The notes under the pieces were generated by a model that saw only the letters and a program-made list of their open reading frames with translations, had not been told where the DNA came from and made no database searches. DNA of 64,000 bases from CAVYTF01 sp963708205 (GTDB lineage Bacteria; Bacteroidota; Bacteroidia; Chitinophagales; Chitinophagaceae). Of the stretch, positions 16,974 to 25,527 are shown one piece after another. The position numbers were made by a program, and so were the translations under genes. Within the stretch, counting starts at the first letter, position 1. Every line of letters starts with the position of its first letter. The stretch is taken from NCBI GenBank assembly GCA_963708205.1, contig OY970196.1:682001-746000 (forward strand). Reading direction: 5' to 3'.

Positions 16974-18500
16974 ATGGCGCTACCCAAAGAGCCACGGCAA
17001 AAGATGATCAACCTGATGTATTTAGTGCTTACAGCATTGCTGGCACTGAATGTATCTGCGGAAATATTAAATGCCTTTAAAACTGTTGATCATAGCTTGC
17101 AAAATGCAAACGGAACTATTGATCAAAAAAATGCGCAGATATTTAAATCATTTCAGCAAAAATTAAATGATCCCACAAGTGCAGACCGCGCAAAAATGTG
17201 GTTTCCAAAAGCAGACTCTGCAAGAATGTTATCTGATAATTTAATAAACTATATTAATTCTTTAAAAGTTGATATAAAAAACGCTGCAGACTTCAATCCA
17301 AAAGATTCAACTTTCAGAGAAGATAATTTAGAAGCAGCAACAAGAGTAATGAGTGATCCGGGAACAAAAGGCGAAGAATTAAGAAGGAAACTGGAAGATT
17401 ACAGACAGCAGATTCTTGCATTGGATCCTTCAATCAACGAAGAGTTTGCAAAAGATCTTCCTATCGACTTATCCGTTCCAAAAAGCAATAATCAATCAAC
17501 GAAAAACAGTTGGGCTTCCGGCTATTTTAATATGGTTCCAACAGTTGCAGCACTCACTATTCTTAGTAAATTTCAAAATGATATAAAAAACAGTGAAGCA
17601 ATGGTGGTTGATTTTTGCCATCAAAAAGTTGGAGAAGTTGAAGTTGTGTATGACCAGTTTAAAGCTTTGACAGGAACAAATTCAAATTATTTAATGCCAG
17701 GTCAGGAATTGGATATTACAGCAGGCGTTGGAACATACAGCAGTAAAGCACATCCTTCTGTAACTGTTGACGGGCAAAGCGAACCTGTAAACGATTCCGG
17801 ATATGCAACTTTCAAATCCATCGTTAATTCACCAGGTAATTATACTAAACATGTTATTATTTCGTATACAGATCAGGCAGGTCATGTTTCTACGGTTGAA
17901 AAAGATATTCCATATACGGTTGGCAACCCTACAGGAATTACTGTAAGCGCTGATAAAGTCAAAGTTCTTTATATAGGTTTGCAAAACCCTTTAACGATTC
18001 AAGCCGGAGGAGTTGGTGCAGAACGTGTTAATGCTTCAATTGATAATGGCACTCTTACAAAAGGTCAAGGCGGCCAATATATTTCAGAACCGGCAAAAGC
18101 AGGTATTGCTAATATCACTGTTTTTAAAGATGGTAAAGCGGTTGGAAATGATCAATTCAGAGTAAAAGATGTTCCGGACCCAATTGCAATGGTCGGTGCA
18201 AGTAAAGGTGGGCATATGAAGGCAAATGATTTTAAAGCGCAGGTAGGAGTTAGAGCAGACTTAGAAAACTTCGTGTTTGAAGGAGTTCAATTTACAGTTA
18301 CCGGTTATACAATAGTATTTAATGGTGCAGGGTTTAATGATGGATTAAAATTTAGACAAGTGCGAGGGAATACATTTAATGATGTACAGGATTTAATAAA
18401 TCAATGCAGACCCGGAACAACTGTAACTATTGATGAAATTAGAGCTAACGGGCCTGGCGGTTCAAGAGATTTAGTGCCAATTGTATTTAACTTACAATAA
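16974..18500 (+). CDS. gldM: T9SS motor protein GldM
   Basis: 508 residues, typical length. A short cytoplasmic N-terminus (ALPKEPRQKMINLM) precedes a single TM helix (YLVLTALLALNVSAEILNAF). It is followed by a large periplasmic region: a helical D1 domain, then three beta domains (the segment from KVLYIGLQNPLTIQAGG and the C-terminal KFRQVRGNTFNDVQDLI are recognisable). The TM helix inserts into the GldL pentamer; the periplasmic shaft reaches the GldK/GldN ring. It starts 60 bp after gldL and ends 7 bp before gldN, so the operon is tight. Confidence 0.95.
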   Translation: MALPKEPRQKMINLMYLVLTALLALNVSAEILNAFKTVDHSLQNANGTIDQKNAQIFKSFQQKLNDPTSADRAKMWFPKADSARMLSDNLINYINSLKVDIKNAADFNPKDSTFREDNLEAATRVMSDPGTKGEELRRKLEDYRQQILALDPSINEEFAKDLPIDLSVPKSNNQSTKNSWASGYFNMVPTVAALTILSKFQNDIKNSEAMVVDFCHQKVGEVEVVYDQFKALTGTNSNYLMPGQELDITAGVGTYSSKAHPSVTVDGQSEPVNDSGYATFKSIVNSPGNYTKHVIISYTDQAGHVSTVEKDIPYTVGNPTGITVSADKVKVLYIGLQNPLTIQAGGVGAERVNASIDNGTLTKGQGGQYISEPAKAGIANITVFKDGKAVGNDQFRVKDVPDPIAMVGASKGGHMKANDFKAQVGVRADLENFVFEGVQFTVTGYTIVFNGAGFNDGLKFRQVRGNTFNDVQDLINQCRPGTTVTIDEIRANGPGGSRDLVPIVFNLQ

Positions 18501-18507
18501 TTTTTTT

Positions 18508-19584
18508 ATGAAACAACTAGTTTTTAAGTGGATATCCATCATTACGTTTGTAATGTTGATTTGTAATTATAGTTTCGCGCAAACTCCACAACGTCCTGTA
18601 AAAAGAAGACCAACAACTACTACAAGTGCTTATGGAAACAGTGCTTATGGCAATAATACTCAAACAAAAAAAGATACTACAAAACCGGCAAACACAGGCT
18701 CAGCCTATGGTGCGCAGGCAGCTACAACAAACAGCATAGATACCACCTTGCCAATTGAAGTAATAAAAAATACAACCGGTGGTTTGATAGACAGCACCAA
18801 AATGTCTTTACGCAATGACGCTTCAGTAGAATTGAATTTAATAAAAGAAAGAACGCCTTTGCCTTATGAAAATATCCGTGAAGATGATGCTGTTTATCGT
18901 GTTCGTGTTTGGAGAGAAATAGATGCACGTGAAAAAATGAACCAGGCATTTCGTTATGGCGCAGAAGATGACAATGGCAGTGAACGGTTCATAAATATTT
19001 TGCTTAGAGCTATTAAAAATGGGGATGTAACAGCCTTTAGTGCAGATGATGATCGCTTTACTACACCTATTACGCCGGAAGCTGCTATGAGTGCATTTGG
19101 CGGCGGTTTCGATACATCAAAAAAATATGATTTGCAGGGAAATGTTATTGGCTACCAGGTGAGACCAAAGGATATAAACCCTGATTCAATTTATAAATTC
19201 AGAATAAAAGAAGAATGGGTTTTTGATAAAGAAACCAGCAGAATGTATGTGCGTATTCTTGGTATTGCACCTGTTTACACAAAAAAATTATCAACCGGAG
19301 AACCAATTGGGGATGTTACTGCATGGTGGATCTATTATCCGGATTTAAGACCAACACTTGCAAAATATCCTGTGTACAATCCTAAAAATTTCGGCAGCAA
19401 TATGACATGGGAAGAACTCTTTGAAAGCCGCATGTTCAGTAGCTATATCACTAAATCAAGCATGGATAATCCTTTTGATAAAAATCTTGCTGAAATGATA
19501 CAAGATCCTCTATTTCGTTTACTTCAGGGAGAAAAAATTAAAGATAAAATCTTTGATTACGAACAAGCGCTTTGGTCTTATTAA
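18508..19584 (+). CDS. gldN: T9SS ring protein GldN
   Basis: About 358 residues. The ATG at 18508 is chosen because it gives a normal signal peptide (KQLVFKWISIITFVMLICNYSFA-Q) and avoids overlap with gldM; an in-frame TTG at 18481 would lie inside gldM. After a low-complexity linker with repeated SAYGN/SAYGA units (~35-75) comes the GldN domain: REDDAVYRVRVWREIDAREKMN, the central KFRIKEEWVFDKETSRMYVRILGIAPV and the final FESRMFSSYITKSSMDNPFD. GldN associates with GldK in the periplasmic ring. Last gene of the operon. Confidence 0.94.
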   Translation: MKQLVFKWISIITFVMLICNYSFAQTPQRPVKRRPTTTTSAYGNSAYGNNTQTKKDTTKPANTGSAYGAQAATTNSIDTTLPIEVIKNTTGGLIDSTKMSLRNDASVELNLIKERTPLPYENIREDDAVYRVRVWREIDAREKMNQAFRYGAEDDNGSERFINILLRAIKNGDVTAFSADDDRFTTPITPEAAMSAFGGGFDTSKKYDLQGNVIGYQVRPKDINPDSIYKFRIKEEWVFDKETSRMYVRILGIAPVYTKKLSTGEPIGDVTAWWIYYPDLRPTLAKYPVYNPKNFGSNMTWEELFESRMFSSYITKSSMDNPFDKNLAEMIQDPLFRLLQGEKIKDKIFDYEQALWSY

Positions 19585-19686
19585 TCTAAAGCTTCTGAAA
19601 AGATTAGTGAATTTTAAGAACGCAGCAATCAATTATTTTAGTAGTTATGAAATATAACTTAAAATAAATAAAAGCCTATAAATTTA

Positions 19687-19717
19687 TTGGTTATAACAAT
19701 TGAAACTATTATCTTTG
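19687..19717 (+). promoter_or_regulatory. Consensus Bacteroidota promoter (TTG-20-TATCTTTG) between gldN and uvrC
   Basis: TTG at 19687-19689, a 20-bp spacer, then TATCTTTG at 19710-19717. This is one of the two best promoter matches seen in the window. It points toward a hairpin terminator 35 bp downstream rather than toward a protein gene. Confidence 0.55.
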
Positions 19718-19722
19718 TTTTG

Positions 19723-19782
19723 GTTTTTCATAGGATATTGGATTTTAAAACGGGGTCGGATTTCAATCCAAGCCCCTTTTTT
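19723..19782 (+). ncRNA. Candidate ~60-nt small RNA
   Basis: The stretch between the promoter at 19687-19717 and the intrinsic terminator at 19752-19782 has no credible reading frame (the overlapping frame runs antisense into uvrC). A transcript starting a few bases after the -7 box would be about 60 nt and end in a GC-rich hairpin plus U-run, the standard form of a bacterial sRNA. The start is estimated from typical -7 spacing. Its 3' end touches the convergent uvrC stop codon. No known RNA family is recognised. Confidence 0.4.
19752..19782 (+). terminator. Strong intrinsic terminator (compound stem)
   Basis: GGGG-TC-GGATT-TC-AATCC-AAG-CCCC (19752-19776) followed by six T (19777-19782). Two nested perfect stems make this the most GC-rich hairpin nearby. 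It may end the candidate sRNA, act as a distal gldN terminator, or, read on the other strand, help end uvrC. Confidence 0.75.
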
Positions 19783-21592
19783 ATTTTTCAGCTTCTCCGA
19801 AATAATTTAAAAGCAATCCTGCCTTTGATTTACCAATTACTACTTCCAGTTCTTCTTTATTTTTCTCCCGAATATTTTTTACAGACTTAAATTTTTTTAA
19901 TAACATATCCGCTGTTTGTTTACCGATACCTTTTATATTTTCAAGCTCATTTATAAAAGTCCCTTTTGATCGTTTATTGCGATGAAAATTAATTCCAAAA
20001 CGATGCACTTCATCACGAATGCGGCGAATAAGTTTTAATGCTTCACTATTCCAGGATAGCTTTATAGATTCTTTATCACCCGGAAAAAAAATTTCTTCTT
20101 CATTTTTTGCAAGCCCAACGACGGTCATTTTTCCAATAAGATCAAGCGATGTTATAGCTTCCATCGCAGCACTTAATTGGCCTTTGCCACCATCAATAAT
20201 TACAAGCTGCGGCAAGCTTTGCGCTTCTTCAATTAATCTTTTATAACGCCTGAAAACAACTTCTTTCATTGTTGCGAAATCATTTATTCCCTGAACAGTT
20301 TTTACATTAAAATGACGGTAATTATTTTTATCAGGCACACCATTTTTAAAACAAACCATTGCAGAGACAGGAAAACTTCCCTGGAAATTCGAGTTATCAA
20401 AACATTCAATATGCACAGGCAATTCCTGCAATTGCAATGCGTCTTTTAATTCACGCAAAACTTTTATTTTTTCGCTATCAGTTTTTTTCTCAAGCTGCAA
20501 CATTTTTTTCTTTCGCACTTCTTCAATAAAATAATTTACATTTTTTTTAGAAAGTTCCAGCAGCTTTTTTTTATCTCCACCTTTAGGATTTGTGACAATA
20601 ATATTCTTATCAGGAAAATTCATTTCAAAAGGAACTATGATCTCAGAAGCAGTGCTGTTAAAGGTTTCGCGCAAATTCAATATTGCGAAACTTAAAACAT
20701 CTTCATCGGTTTCTTCGATTTTTACTTCAAGCTCTATCGTATGCGTTTGCACAATTGTTCCGTTTTCAACCATCAAATAATTTGCATACGCTTTGTCTTC
20801 TTCCTTTAAAATAGAAAAAACATCTACGTTTGTTACGTGCCTGCTAACAATCACCGAACGTGCCTGGTAATTTTCAAGATGCTCAATTTTTTTCTTTATC
20901 ATCGCTGCTTTTTCAAACTGCATATCTGCTGCAAAAGCAGCCATCTGTTGTTTAAACTTTTGAAGCACAGGAGATAAATTTCCCTTCAGCATTTGCCGCA
21001 CTTGCTGCAAACTTTCTGCATAATCTTCTGCTGACTGGTAAGCTTCGCAAGGTCCTTTGCAATTGCCTAAATGATACTCAAGACAAACCTTAAATTTTTT
21101 TCTTTCAATGTTTTGTTTGGTCAAAGGCAGCTTGCATGTACGCAGCGGAATGTATTGCCTGATGAAACTTATTAACTCACGCACTTTGCCCGCAGATGTA
21201 AACGGGCCAAGGTATTCAGAGCCATCATTGATCTTTCGTCTTGTTAAAAAAATTCTTGGAAAAGGTTCTTTTTTAATGATGATATAAGGATAACTTTTAT
21301 CATCCTTAAGATTAATATTGAAGCGTGGCTGAAACTGTTTTATTAGAGCATTCTCAAGTAAAAAAGCATCTTGCTCTGAATTCACAATCGTAAACTCTAT
21401 GTGATGGATGCGCTGAACAAGATCATGTGTTTTATAATTTGTAAAAGTTTTATTGAAGTAAGAACTTACTCTTTTGCGAATACTTTTTGCTTTGCCAACA
21501 TACAGCAATTCATTTCGTTCGTCAAAGTATTTGTAAATTCCTGCCTGTTGTGGAATGGTAGAAGCTAACTGCTGAAATTGTTGCTGCGTCAT
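19781..21592 (-). CDS. uvrC: Excinuclease ABC subunit C
   Basis: 603 residues, full length. The N-terminal GIY-YIG nuclease domain (QAGIYKYFDERNELLYVGKAK) makes the 3' incision, the UVR motif (~205-240, ADMQFEKAAMIKKKIEHLE) contacts UvrB, and the central RNase H-like domain makes the 5' incision (IECFDNSNFQGSFPVSAMV; IDGGKGQLSAA). The C-terminal helix-hairpin-helix reads NIKGIGKQTADMLLKKF. The four-cysteine cluster common in UvrC is visible as C-x6-C-x4-C around EYHLGNCKGPCEAYQ plus an upstream RTCKLP. It works in nucleotide excision repair with UvrA and UvrB, encoded elsewhere. It has its own promoter. Confidence 0.96.
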   Translation of the reverse strand: MTQQQFQQLASTIPQQAGIYKYFDERNELLYVGKAKSIRKRVSSYFNKTFTNYKTHDLVQRIHHIEFTIVNSEQDAFLLENALIKQFQPRFNINLKDDKSYPYIIIKKEPFPRIFLTRRKINDGSEYLGPFTSAGKVRELISFIRQYIPLRTCKLPLTKQNIERKKFKVCLEYHLGNCKGPCEAYQSAEDYAESLQQVRQMLKGNLSPVLQKFKQQMAAFAADMQFEKAAMIKKKIEHLENYQARSVIVSRHVTNVDVFSILKEEDKAYANYLMVENGTIVQTHTIELEVKIEETDEDVLSFAILNLRETFNSTASEIIVPFEMNFPDKNIIVTNPKGGDKKKLLELSKKNVNYFIEEVRKKKMLQLEKKTDSEKIKVLRELKDALQLQELPVHIECFDNSNFQGSFPVSAMVCFKNGVPDKNNYRHFNVKTVQGINDFATMKEVVFRRYKRLIEEAQSLPQLVIIDGGKGQLSAAMEAITSLDLIGKMTVVGLAKNEEEIFFPGDKESIKLSWNSEALKLIRRIRDEVHRFGINFHRNKRSKGTFINELENIKGIGKQTADMLLKKFKSVKNIREKNKEELEVVIGKSKAGLLLNYFGEAEK

Positions 21593-21603
21593 AATTGCAA
21601 CTG

Positions 21604-21635
21604 CAAAAATAAATCAAATGATGTTGTACGAACAA
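21604..21635 (-). promoter_or_regulatory. Consensus promoter of uvrC
   Basis: On the minus strand TTG (21635-21633), a 21-bp spacer and TATTTTTG (21611-21604) fit the Bacteroidota -33/-7 arrangement. The box ends 11 bp before the uvrC ATG, so the leader is very short. Confidence 0.55.
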
Positions 21636-21641
21636 TGGAAT

Positions 21642-22235
21642 TTACTCTCGATTATCCCACACGATACTGTTTTGTTCTGTAATTTCTTTACCGTTTGGAA
21701 GGTCAATAATTTTATTTATATAAAAATTTTTATCCGGTTTCCAACCCAGTTTTGAGTTGATTATAGTATCATTTTTATTTTCAAAAGTTGTCATAAAAAT
21801 TCTTTTTACAAATTGATTATCTCTGTCGAGCAGCACATCAATTGTTTGAATAAACATTGTGGAATCATGCGTTGAATAACTAAGCGTATAACTATTTGTT
21901 GTCTCATCATCAAACACAACTTCTTTATAATTTTTTTTAATTGATGGATCAGAAATATTATAACGTATAAACTCATTTGCGAGCGAATCAAATTGTTTGG
22001 TATGAATTTTAATAGAATCTTTTTTGTTATTGCGGATCGTTATTTTATAAATATAAAAAGGCGTACTATCAACTAATTGAATTTGTTTTTTTATAAAATC
22101 AGCAACAGGATAAAATACAGTCGTATCAGCATTCTTCGCTGCAGAAGTTTTATTTTTTGCGACAGGTTTTTGATGGCATGAAAAAATAATAACACTAAAA
22201 ATTATTACTAAAATATTTGTGTACATTTTAATCAT
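21642..22235 (-). CDS. Hypothetical lipoprotein
   Basis: 197 residues. The N-terminus is a lipoprotein signal peptide with cleavage before the cysteine in VIIFSC (~residue 20), then a lysine/alanine-rich linker. The remaining ~150 residues are polar and strand-rich with many aromatic and threonine residues (YNISDPSIKKNYKEVVFDDETTNSYTLSY shows the style, split here by no known motif). No family is recognised; its place in the envelope is the only firm statement. It lies between uvrC and engB in the same direction, but a 115-bp gap with a dispersed repeat separates it from engB. Confidence 0.65.
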   Translation of the reverse strand: MIKMYTNILVIIFSVIIFSCHQKPVAKNKTSAAKNADTTVFYPVADFIKKQIQLVDSTPFYIYKITIRNNKKDSIKIHTKQFDSLANEFIRYNISDPSIKKNYKEVVFDDETTNSYTLSYSTHDSTMFIQTIDVLLDRDNQFVKRIFMTTFENKNDTIINSKLGWKPDKNFYINKIIDLPNGKEITEQNSIVWDNRE

Positions 22236-22274
22236 TAATCTTATAAAATAAAACGAACGATTTAGAAATTGATT

Positions 22275-22313
22275 GTTTAATAGTAAAGAGAAAGATGAAC
22301 GGAGCGTCGCAAG
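22275..22313 (+). repeat. Dispersed intergenic repeat, family B, copy 1
   Basis: A 28-bp stretch (22275-22302) is identical, in opposite orientation, to 63831-63858. It continues into GGAGCGTCGCAAG, which is shared with 55982-56010. It lies between engB and the lipoprotein gene. Confidence 0.75.
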
Positions 22314-22350
22314 AATGTTTAATTAATATTTAAAAGCTTGTAACCAAAAA

Positions 22351-22974
22351 CTATTCTTTATTTTTTGCTTCAATAAAATCAAGCAACGCTTCTCTCCCAT
22401 TTTTTTTTGTTGCACTTGTTACAAAACTTTCTGGAAGAAATAACCACGTTTCGCGCATTGCATCAAGAAAAAATTTTACATTTCGTTCAACTGCTTTTGG
22501 CTTTACTTTATCTGCTTTTGTAAAAACAATTGCAAAAGGTATTTGCCATTTACCCAATTGATTTATAAAATCAAGATCAATTTTTTGAGGCTCATGCCTT
22601 GCATCAATTAAAACAAAAACAATTTTTAAGTTTGTTCTATTACGCAAATAATTTTCTATCATTTGCTCCCAACGCCTTCTGCTCGATTGTGAAATAACTG
22701 CATAACCATAACCTGGAAGATCTACTAAAAACCAATGCTGCACTCGTTTTGAAGGTGGTGACGTACTTTCAATATCATAGTGATTGATGAGTTGTGTTTT
22801 GCCGGGAGCTGCAGAAGTTTTCGCAAGTTTTTGATTATTACAAAGCATATTTATCAACGAAGATTTGCCCACATTGCTGCGACCGATAAATGCATATTCA
22901 GGTTTATCTGCCTTTGGACAATCATCAACCGAAGGGCTCGAAATAAGATAACTTGCTTTTTGAATGATCATCAT
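22351..22974 (-). CDS. engB: Ribosome biogenesis GTPase EngB/YsxC
   Basis: 207 residues. All GTPase motifs are visible: G1 GRSNVGKSS (~31-39), G2 around KTSAAPGKTQ, G3 DLPGYG, G4 FTKADK, and a G5-like SATKK near the C-terminus. EngB/YsxC (YihA) assists late assembly of the large ribosomal subunit and is usually essential. The start overlaps the upstream haem-binding gene by ATGA, implying coupled translation. Two consecutive ATG codons are available; the first matches the coupling. Confidence 0.94.
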   Translation of the reverse strand: MMIIQKASYLISSPSVDDCPKADKPEYAFIGRSNVGKSSLINMLCNNQKLAKTSAAPGKTQLINHYDIESTSPPSKRVQHWFLVDLPGYGYAVISQSSRRRWEQMIENYLRNRTNLKIVFVLIDARHEPQKIDLDFINQLGKWQIPFAIVFTKADKVKPKAVERNVKFFLDAMRETWLFLPESFVTSATKKNGREALLDFIEAKNKE

Positions 22975-23462
22975 TTTGTTTTAATAACCGAACTATCCGC
23001 TGGATATTTTAATTGAATGTCTTTGCGCACAGTATCACACCAATCATAAATTTTTTCTCTTTCACTTTCCGTTAATCTTGCGTCTTTATGCTCGAATGTA
23101 TAAGAAGGCAAAGGCATATCACCTTGTCTTATTTCATCTGCAATATCTCCTATTTTTTTATATTGTTTGGCAATGGAATATGAAGTGAAAGCATCAAAAT
23201 TCAAATGCCTTTTCCCGTCTTCAATATGGTTGTTGAGCCACCATGCAACCGGCTGAAAATTATTATACCAGGGATAAATTGTATTATCGCTGTGACAGTC
23301 GTAGCAAGCCATTCGAAGCAATGTATCAACATCGTGAGGCAATTGATAAAGCTTTGAAATATTATTAGGTGAAGGTTTAGTGATACTATTTTTTTGAGGG
23401 TGAAAAAATTGAATTCCAATAAAAAATATTAAGAAAATAATGACTATGGCTTTCCAATTCAT
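22971..23462 (-). CDS. Haem-binding domain protein (c-type cytochrome-like)
   Basis: 163 residues. An N-terminal membrane anchor (AIVIIFLIFFIGIQFF) is followed by a periplasmic domain with the haem-attachment motif CYDCHS, the signature of the Haem_bd family (CxxCH). WYNNFQPVAWWLNNHIEDGKRHLNF contains the conserved aromatic and histidine stretch, and the distal methionine in RQGDMPLPSY is a likely axial ligand. Predicted role: periplasmic electron transfer, partner unknown. It overlaps engB by 4 bp and follows gpmI by only 9 bp, giving an operon gpmI-haem_bd-engB. Confidence 0.85.
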   Translation of the reverse strand: MNWKAIVIIFLIFFIGIQFFHPQKNSITKPSPNNISKLYQLPHDVDTLLRMACYDCHSDNTIYPWYNNFQPVAWWLNNHIEDGKRHLNFDAFTSYSIAKQYKKIGDIADEIRQGDMPLPSYTFEHKDARLTESEREKIYDWCDTVRKDIQLKYPADSSVIKTK

Positions 23463-23471
23463 TGATAAAAA

Positions 23472-24992
23472 TTAAACTAAAATATCACCCGTCATTTCTT
23501 TTGGAATAGGCAACTGCATCAAAGATAAAATTGTTGGTGCGATATCGCCAAGCTTGCCTTGTTTGATATTCCCTTTGAAATTATTGCTGATAATAAAGAG
23601 CGGAACAAGGTTAAGAGAATGTTGCGTATTAGGAGAGGCGTCATCATTTATCATGTGATCCGCATTCCCATGATCAGCCGTAAGAAAAATAATATAGCCA
23701 TGCTGCAATGCAGCAGTGACAACCCTTTCAACACATTTATCAACTGTTTCTACAGCTTTGATTACCGCTTTAAAAACTCCTGTATGACCAACCATATCTG
23801 CGTTTGCATAATTCAAACAAATAAAATCTGCCGTTTCGTTTTCAATCTCAGGAATTAGTTTATCAGTTAATTCAACCGCACTCATTTCGGGTTGCAAATC
23901 ATACGTTGCAACTTTTGGTGAAGGAACCATTATTCTTTTTTCACCATCAAATATTTTTTCTCTTCCTCCGCTAAAGAAAAAAGTTACATGCGGATATTTT
24001 TCTGTTTCAGCAATGCGTATTTGTTTCTTTCCCTGCGCAGCAATTATTTCACCCAAAGTATTATCAAGATTATCGGTCTCGAATATCACATGCACATTTT
24101 TGAATGTTTTATCGTAATCAGTCATTGTGGTATAATGCAAATTCATTTTATACATTTCAAATTCAGGCTTATCTTCCTGCGTAAGCACTAGCGTTATTTC
24201 ACGACATCTGTCTGTGCGAAAATTGAAACAAATAACCGCATCGCCTTCGCTGATTTTTGAATTTTCACTTTTTACTCTTGTATTTATTATTGGCTTAATA
24301 AATTCATCCGTAACATTTTTTTCGTAAGACTCTTCAATCGATCTTATAATATCATTTGATTGCTCGCCAACTCTATGCACCAAAGCATCGTACGCAAATT
24401 TTATTCGCTCCCATCTTTTATCGCGATCCATCGCATAATATCTTCCTGTAATGGTTGCAATTTTTCCTACATTATTTTCAAGATAATTTTGAAGGTCCTG
24501 CATAAAACCAATACCACTTTTAGGATCACAATCTCTGCCATCTGTAAACGCATGAATATATACTTCATTTAAACCTTCAGCTTTACAAACATCAATTAAA
24601 GCCTTGACATGATTGATGTGAGAATGCACGCCGCCATCGCTCACCAAACCCAATAAATGCAAGGGTTTTTTGTTATCTCTCGCATAATGAATTGCAGAAA
24701 GCAGTTCAGGTTTTTTTTGAAAATTACCTATTCGTATCGCAACATTTATCCGTTGCAATTCCTGGTACACAATTCTTCCTGCGCCAATATTTAAATGACC
24801 AACTTCGCTGTTACCCATTTGCCCCTCAGGCAAGCCAACAGCTTCGCCGCAAGTTACCAAAGTTGTGTTCGGATATTTCGAATATAATGATGTAACAAAT
24901 GGAACATTCGCATTTTGTATTGCATCAGATTGTTTGTTTTTACCCAAACCCCAACCATCCATTATTATAAGAATTACCTTTTCATTTTTCAT
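23472..24992 (-). CDS. gpmI: 2,3-bisphosphoglycerate-independent phosphoglycerate mutase
   Basis: 506 residues, full length. It interconverts 3- and 2-phosphoglycerate in glycolysis. Alkaline-phosphatase-superfamily metal ligands are visible: D12 in IMDGWG, catalytic S62 in MGNSEVGH, and the C-terminal TADHGNAD. NIGAGRIVYQELQRI and DGRDCDPKSG are further family signatures. The start is the ATG immediately after a -7 promoter box on the minus strand. It heads the gpmI-haem_bd-engB operon. Confidence 0.96.
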   Translation of the reverse strand: MKNEKVILIIMDGWGLGKNKQSDAIQNANVPFVTSLYSKYPNTTLVTCGEAVGLPEGQMGNSEVGHLNIGAGRIVYQELQRINVAIRIGNFQKKPELLSAIHYARDNKKPLHLLGLVSDGGVHSHINHVKALIDVCKAEGLNEVYIHAFTDGRDCDPKSGIGFMQDLQNYLENNVGKIATITGRYYAMDRDKRWERIKFAYDALVHRVGEQSNDIIRSIEESYEKNVTDEFIKPIINTRVKSENSKISEGDAVICFNFRTDRCREITLVLTQEDKPEFEMYKMNLHYTTMTDYDKTFKNVHVIFETDNLDNTLGEIIAAQGKKQIRIAETEKYPHVTFFFSGGREKIFDGEKRIMVPSPKVATYDLQPEMSAVELTDKLIPEIENETADFICLNYANADMVGHTGVFKAVIKAVETVDKCVERVVTAALQHGYIIFLTADHGNADHMINDDASPNTQHSLNLVPLFIISNNFKGNIKQGKLGDIAPTILSLMQLPIPKEMTGDILV

Positions 24993-24996
24993 GCGC

Positions 24997-25004
24997 CAAA
25001 TCTA
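24997..25004 (-). promoter_or_regulatory. Putative -7 box of gpmI, 4 bp from the start codon
   Basis: On the minus strand TAGATTTG is followed by GCGC and the gpmI ATG. If used, the transcript would begin at or inside the start codon (leaderless). Confidence 0.45.
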
Positions 25005-25070
25005 CAATTATTGTTAATGTAGGATAACGATTTATATTTACTTAAAAAATAAAGTCTAATATAAAAAGTT

Positions 25071-25448
25071 ATGAAAAAGATAACTGCAATGGTAGCATTT
25101 GCGTTTACCATTTTGTCCTTCGCATGGCAAACTAATGCAACTGATATCTTAAACGCTTTAAAGCAGGGAAATGCAGTGCAGTTCAGCAAATATTTTGATG
25201 ATATTATTGATGTAAAATTGCCTGATAAAGATGAGATAAAAAACATTGGCAAAACACAGGCAAGTGTAACGATGGAAAGCTTTTTTGATGAAAATAATAT
25301 AAAAAGTTTTGAGGTGCTTTCTCAGCGCGAGCTTGGTGGAATCATGTATGTCGCAGGCAAATTACAAGGCACCAAACCATATAATCTCACATTGATGTTA
25401 AAGGAAAAAGGAGATGATATTGTTATCACAAATATCCGCATTAATTAA
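25071..25448 (+). CDS. DUF4783 family exported protein
   Basis: 125 residues: signal peptide (~1-23, ending near TNAT), then a small alpha/beta domain of the NTF2-like kind (SFFDENNIKSFEVLSQRE, GIMYVAGKLQGTKPYNLTLMLKEKG, VITNIRIN). The length and pattern match DUF4783, a Bacteroidota family of unknown function. It is divergent from gpmI (78 bp between starts) and is followed 80 bp later by psd with its own promoter box. Confidence 0.75.
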   Translation: MKKITAMVAFAFTILSFAWQTNATDILNALKQGNAVQFSKYFDDIIDVKLPDKDEIKNIGKTQASVTMESFFDENNIKSFEVLSQRELGGIMYVAGKLQGTKPYNLTLMLKEKGDDIVITNIRIN

Positions 25449-25503
25449 TTTTTATTTTTGCTGCATTCATTAAAATTTACTCAAACAAAGCAATTCCCTT
25501 CTT

Positions 25504-25511
25504 TATCTTTG
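25504..25511 (+). promoter_or_regulatory. Putative -7 promoter box of psd
   Basis: TATCTTTG, an exact TAnnTTTG match, ends 16 bp before the psd ATG. Confidence 0.5.
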
Positions 25512-25527
25512 CCCTTCAAATTTTTGA

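Noticed and set aside
19687..19890. 67-codon frame across the promoter/terminator between gldN and uvrC
   Set aside because: Its start lies in the -33 region, it reads through a strong terminator and overlaps the uvrC 3' end antisense.
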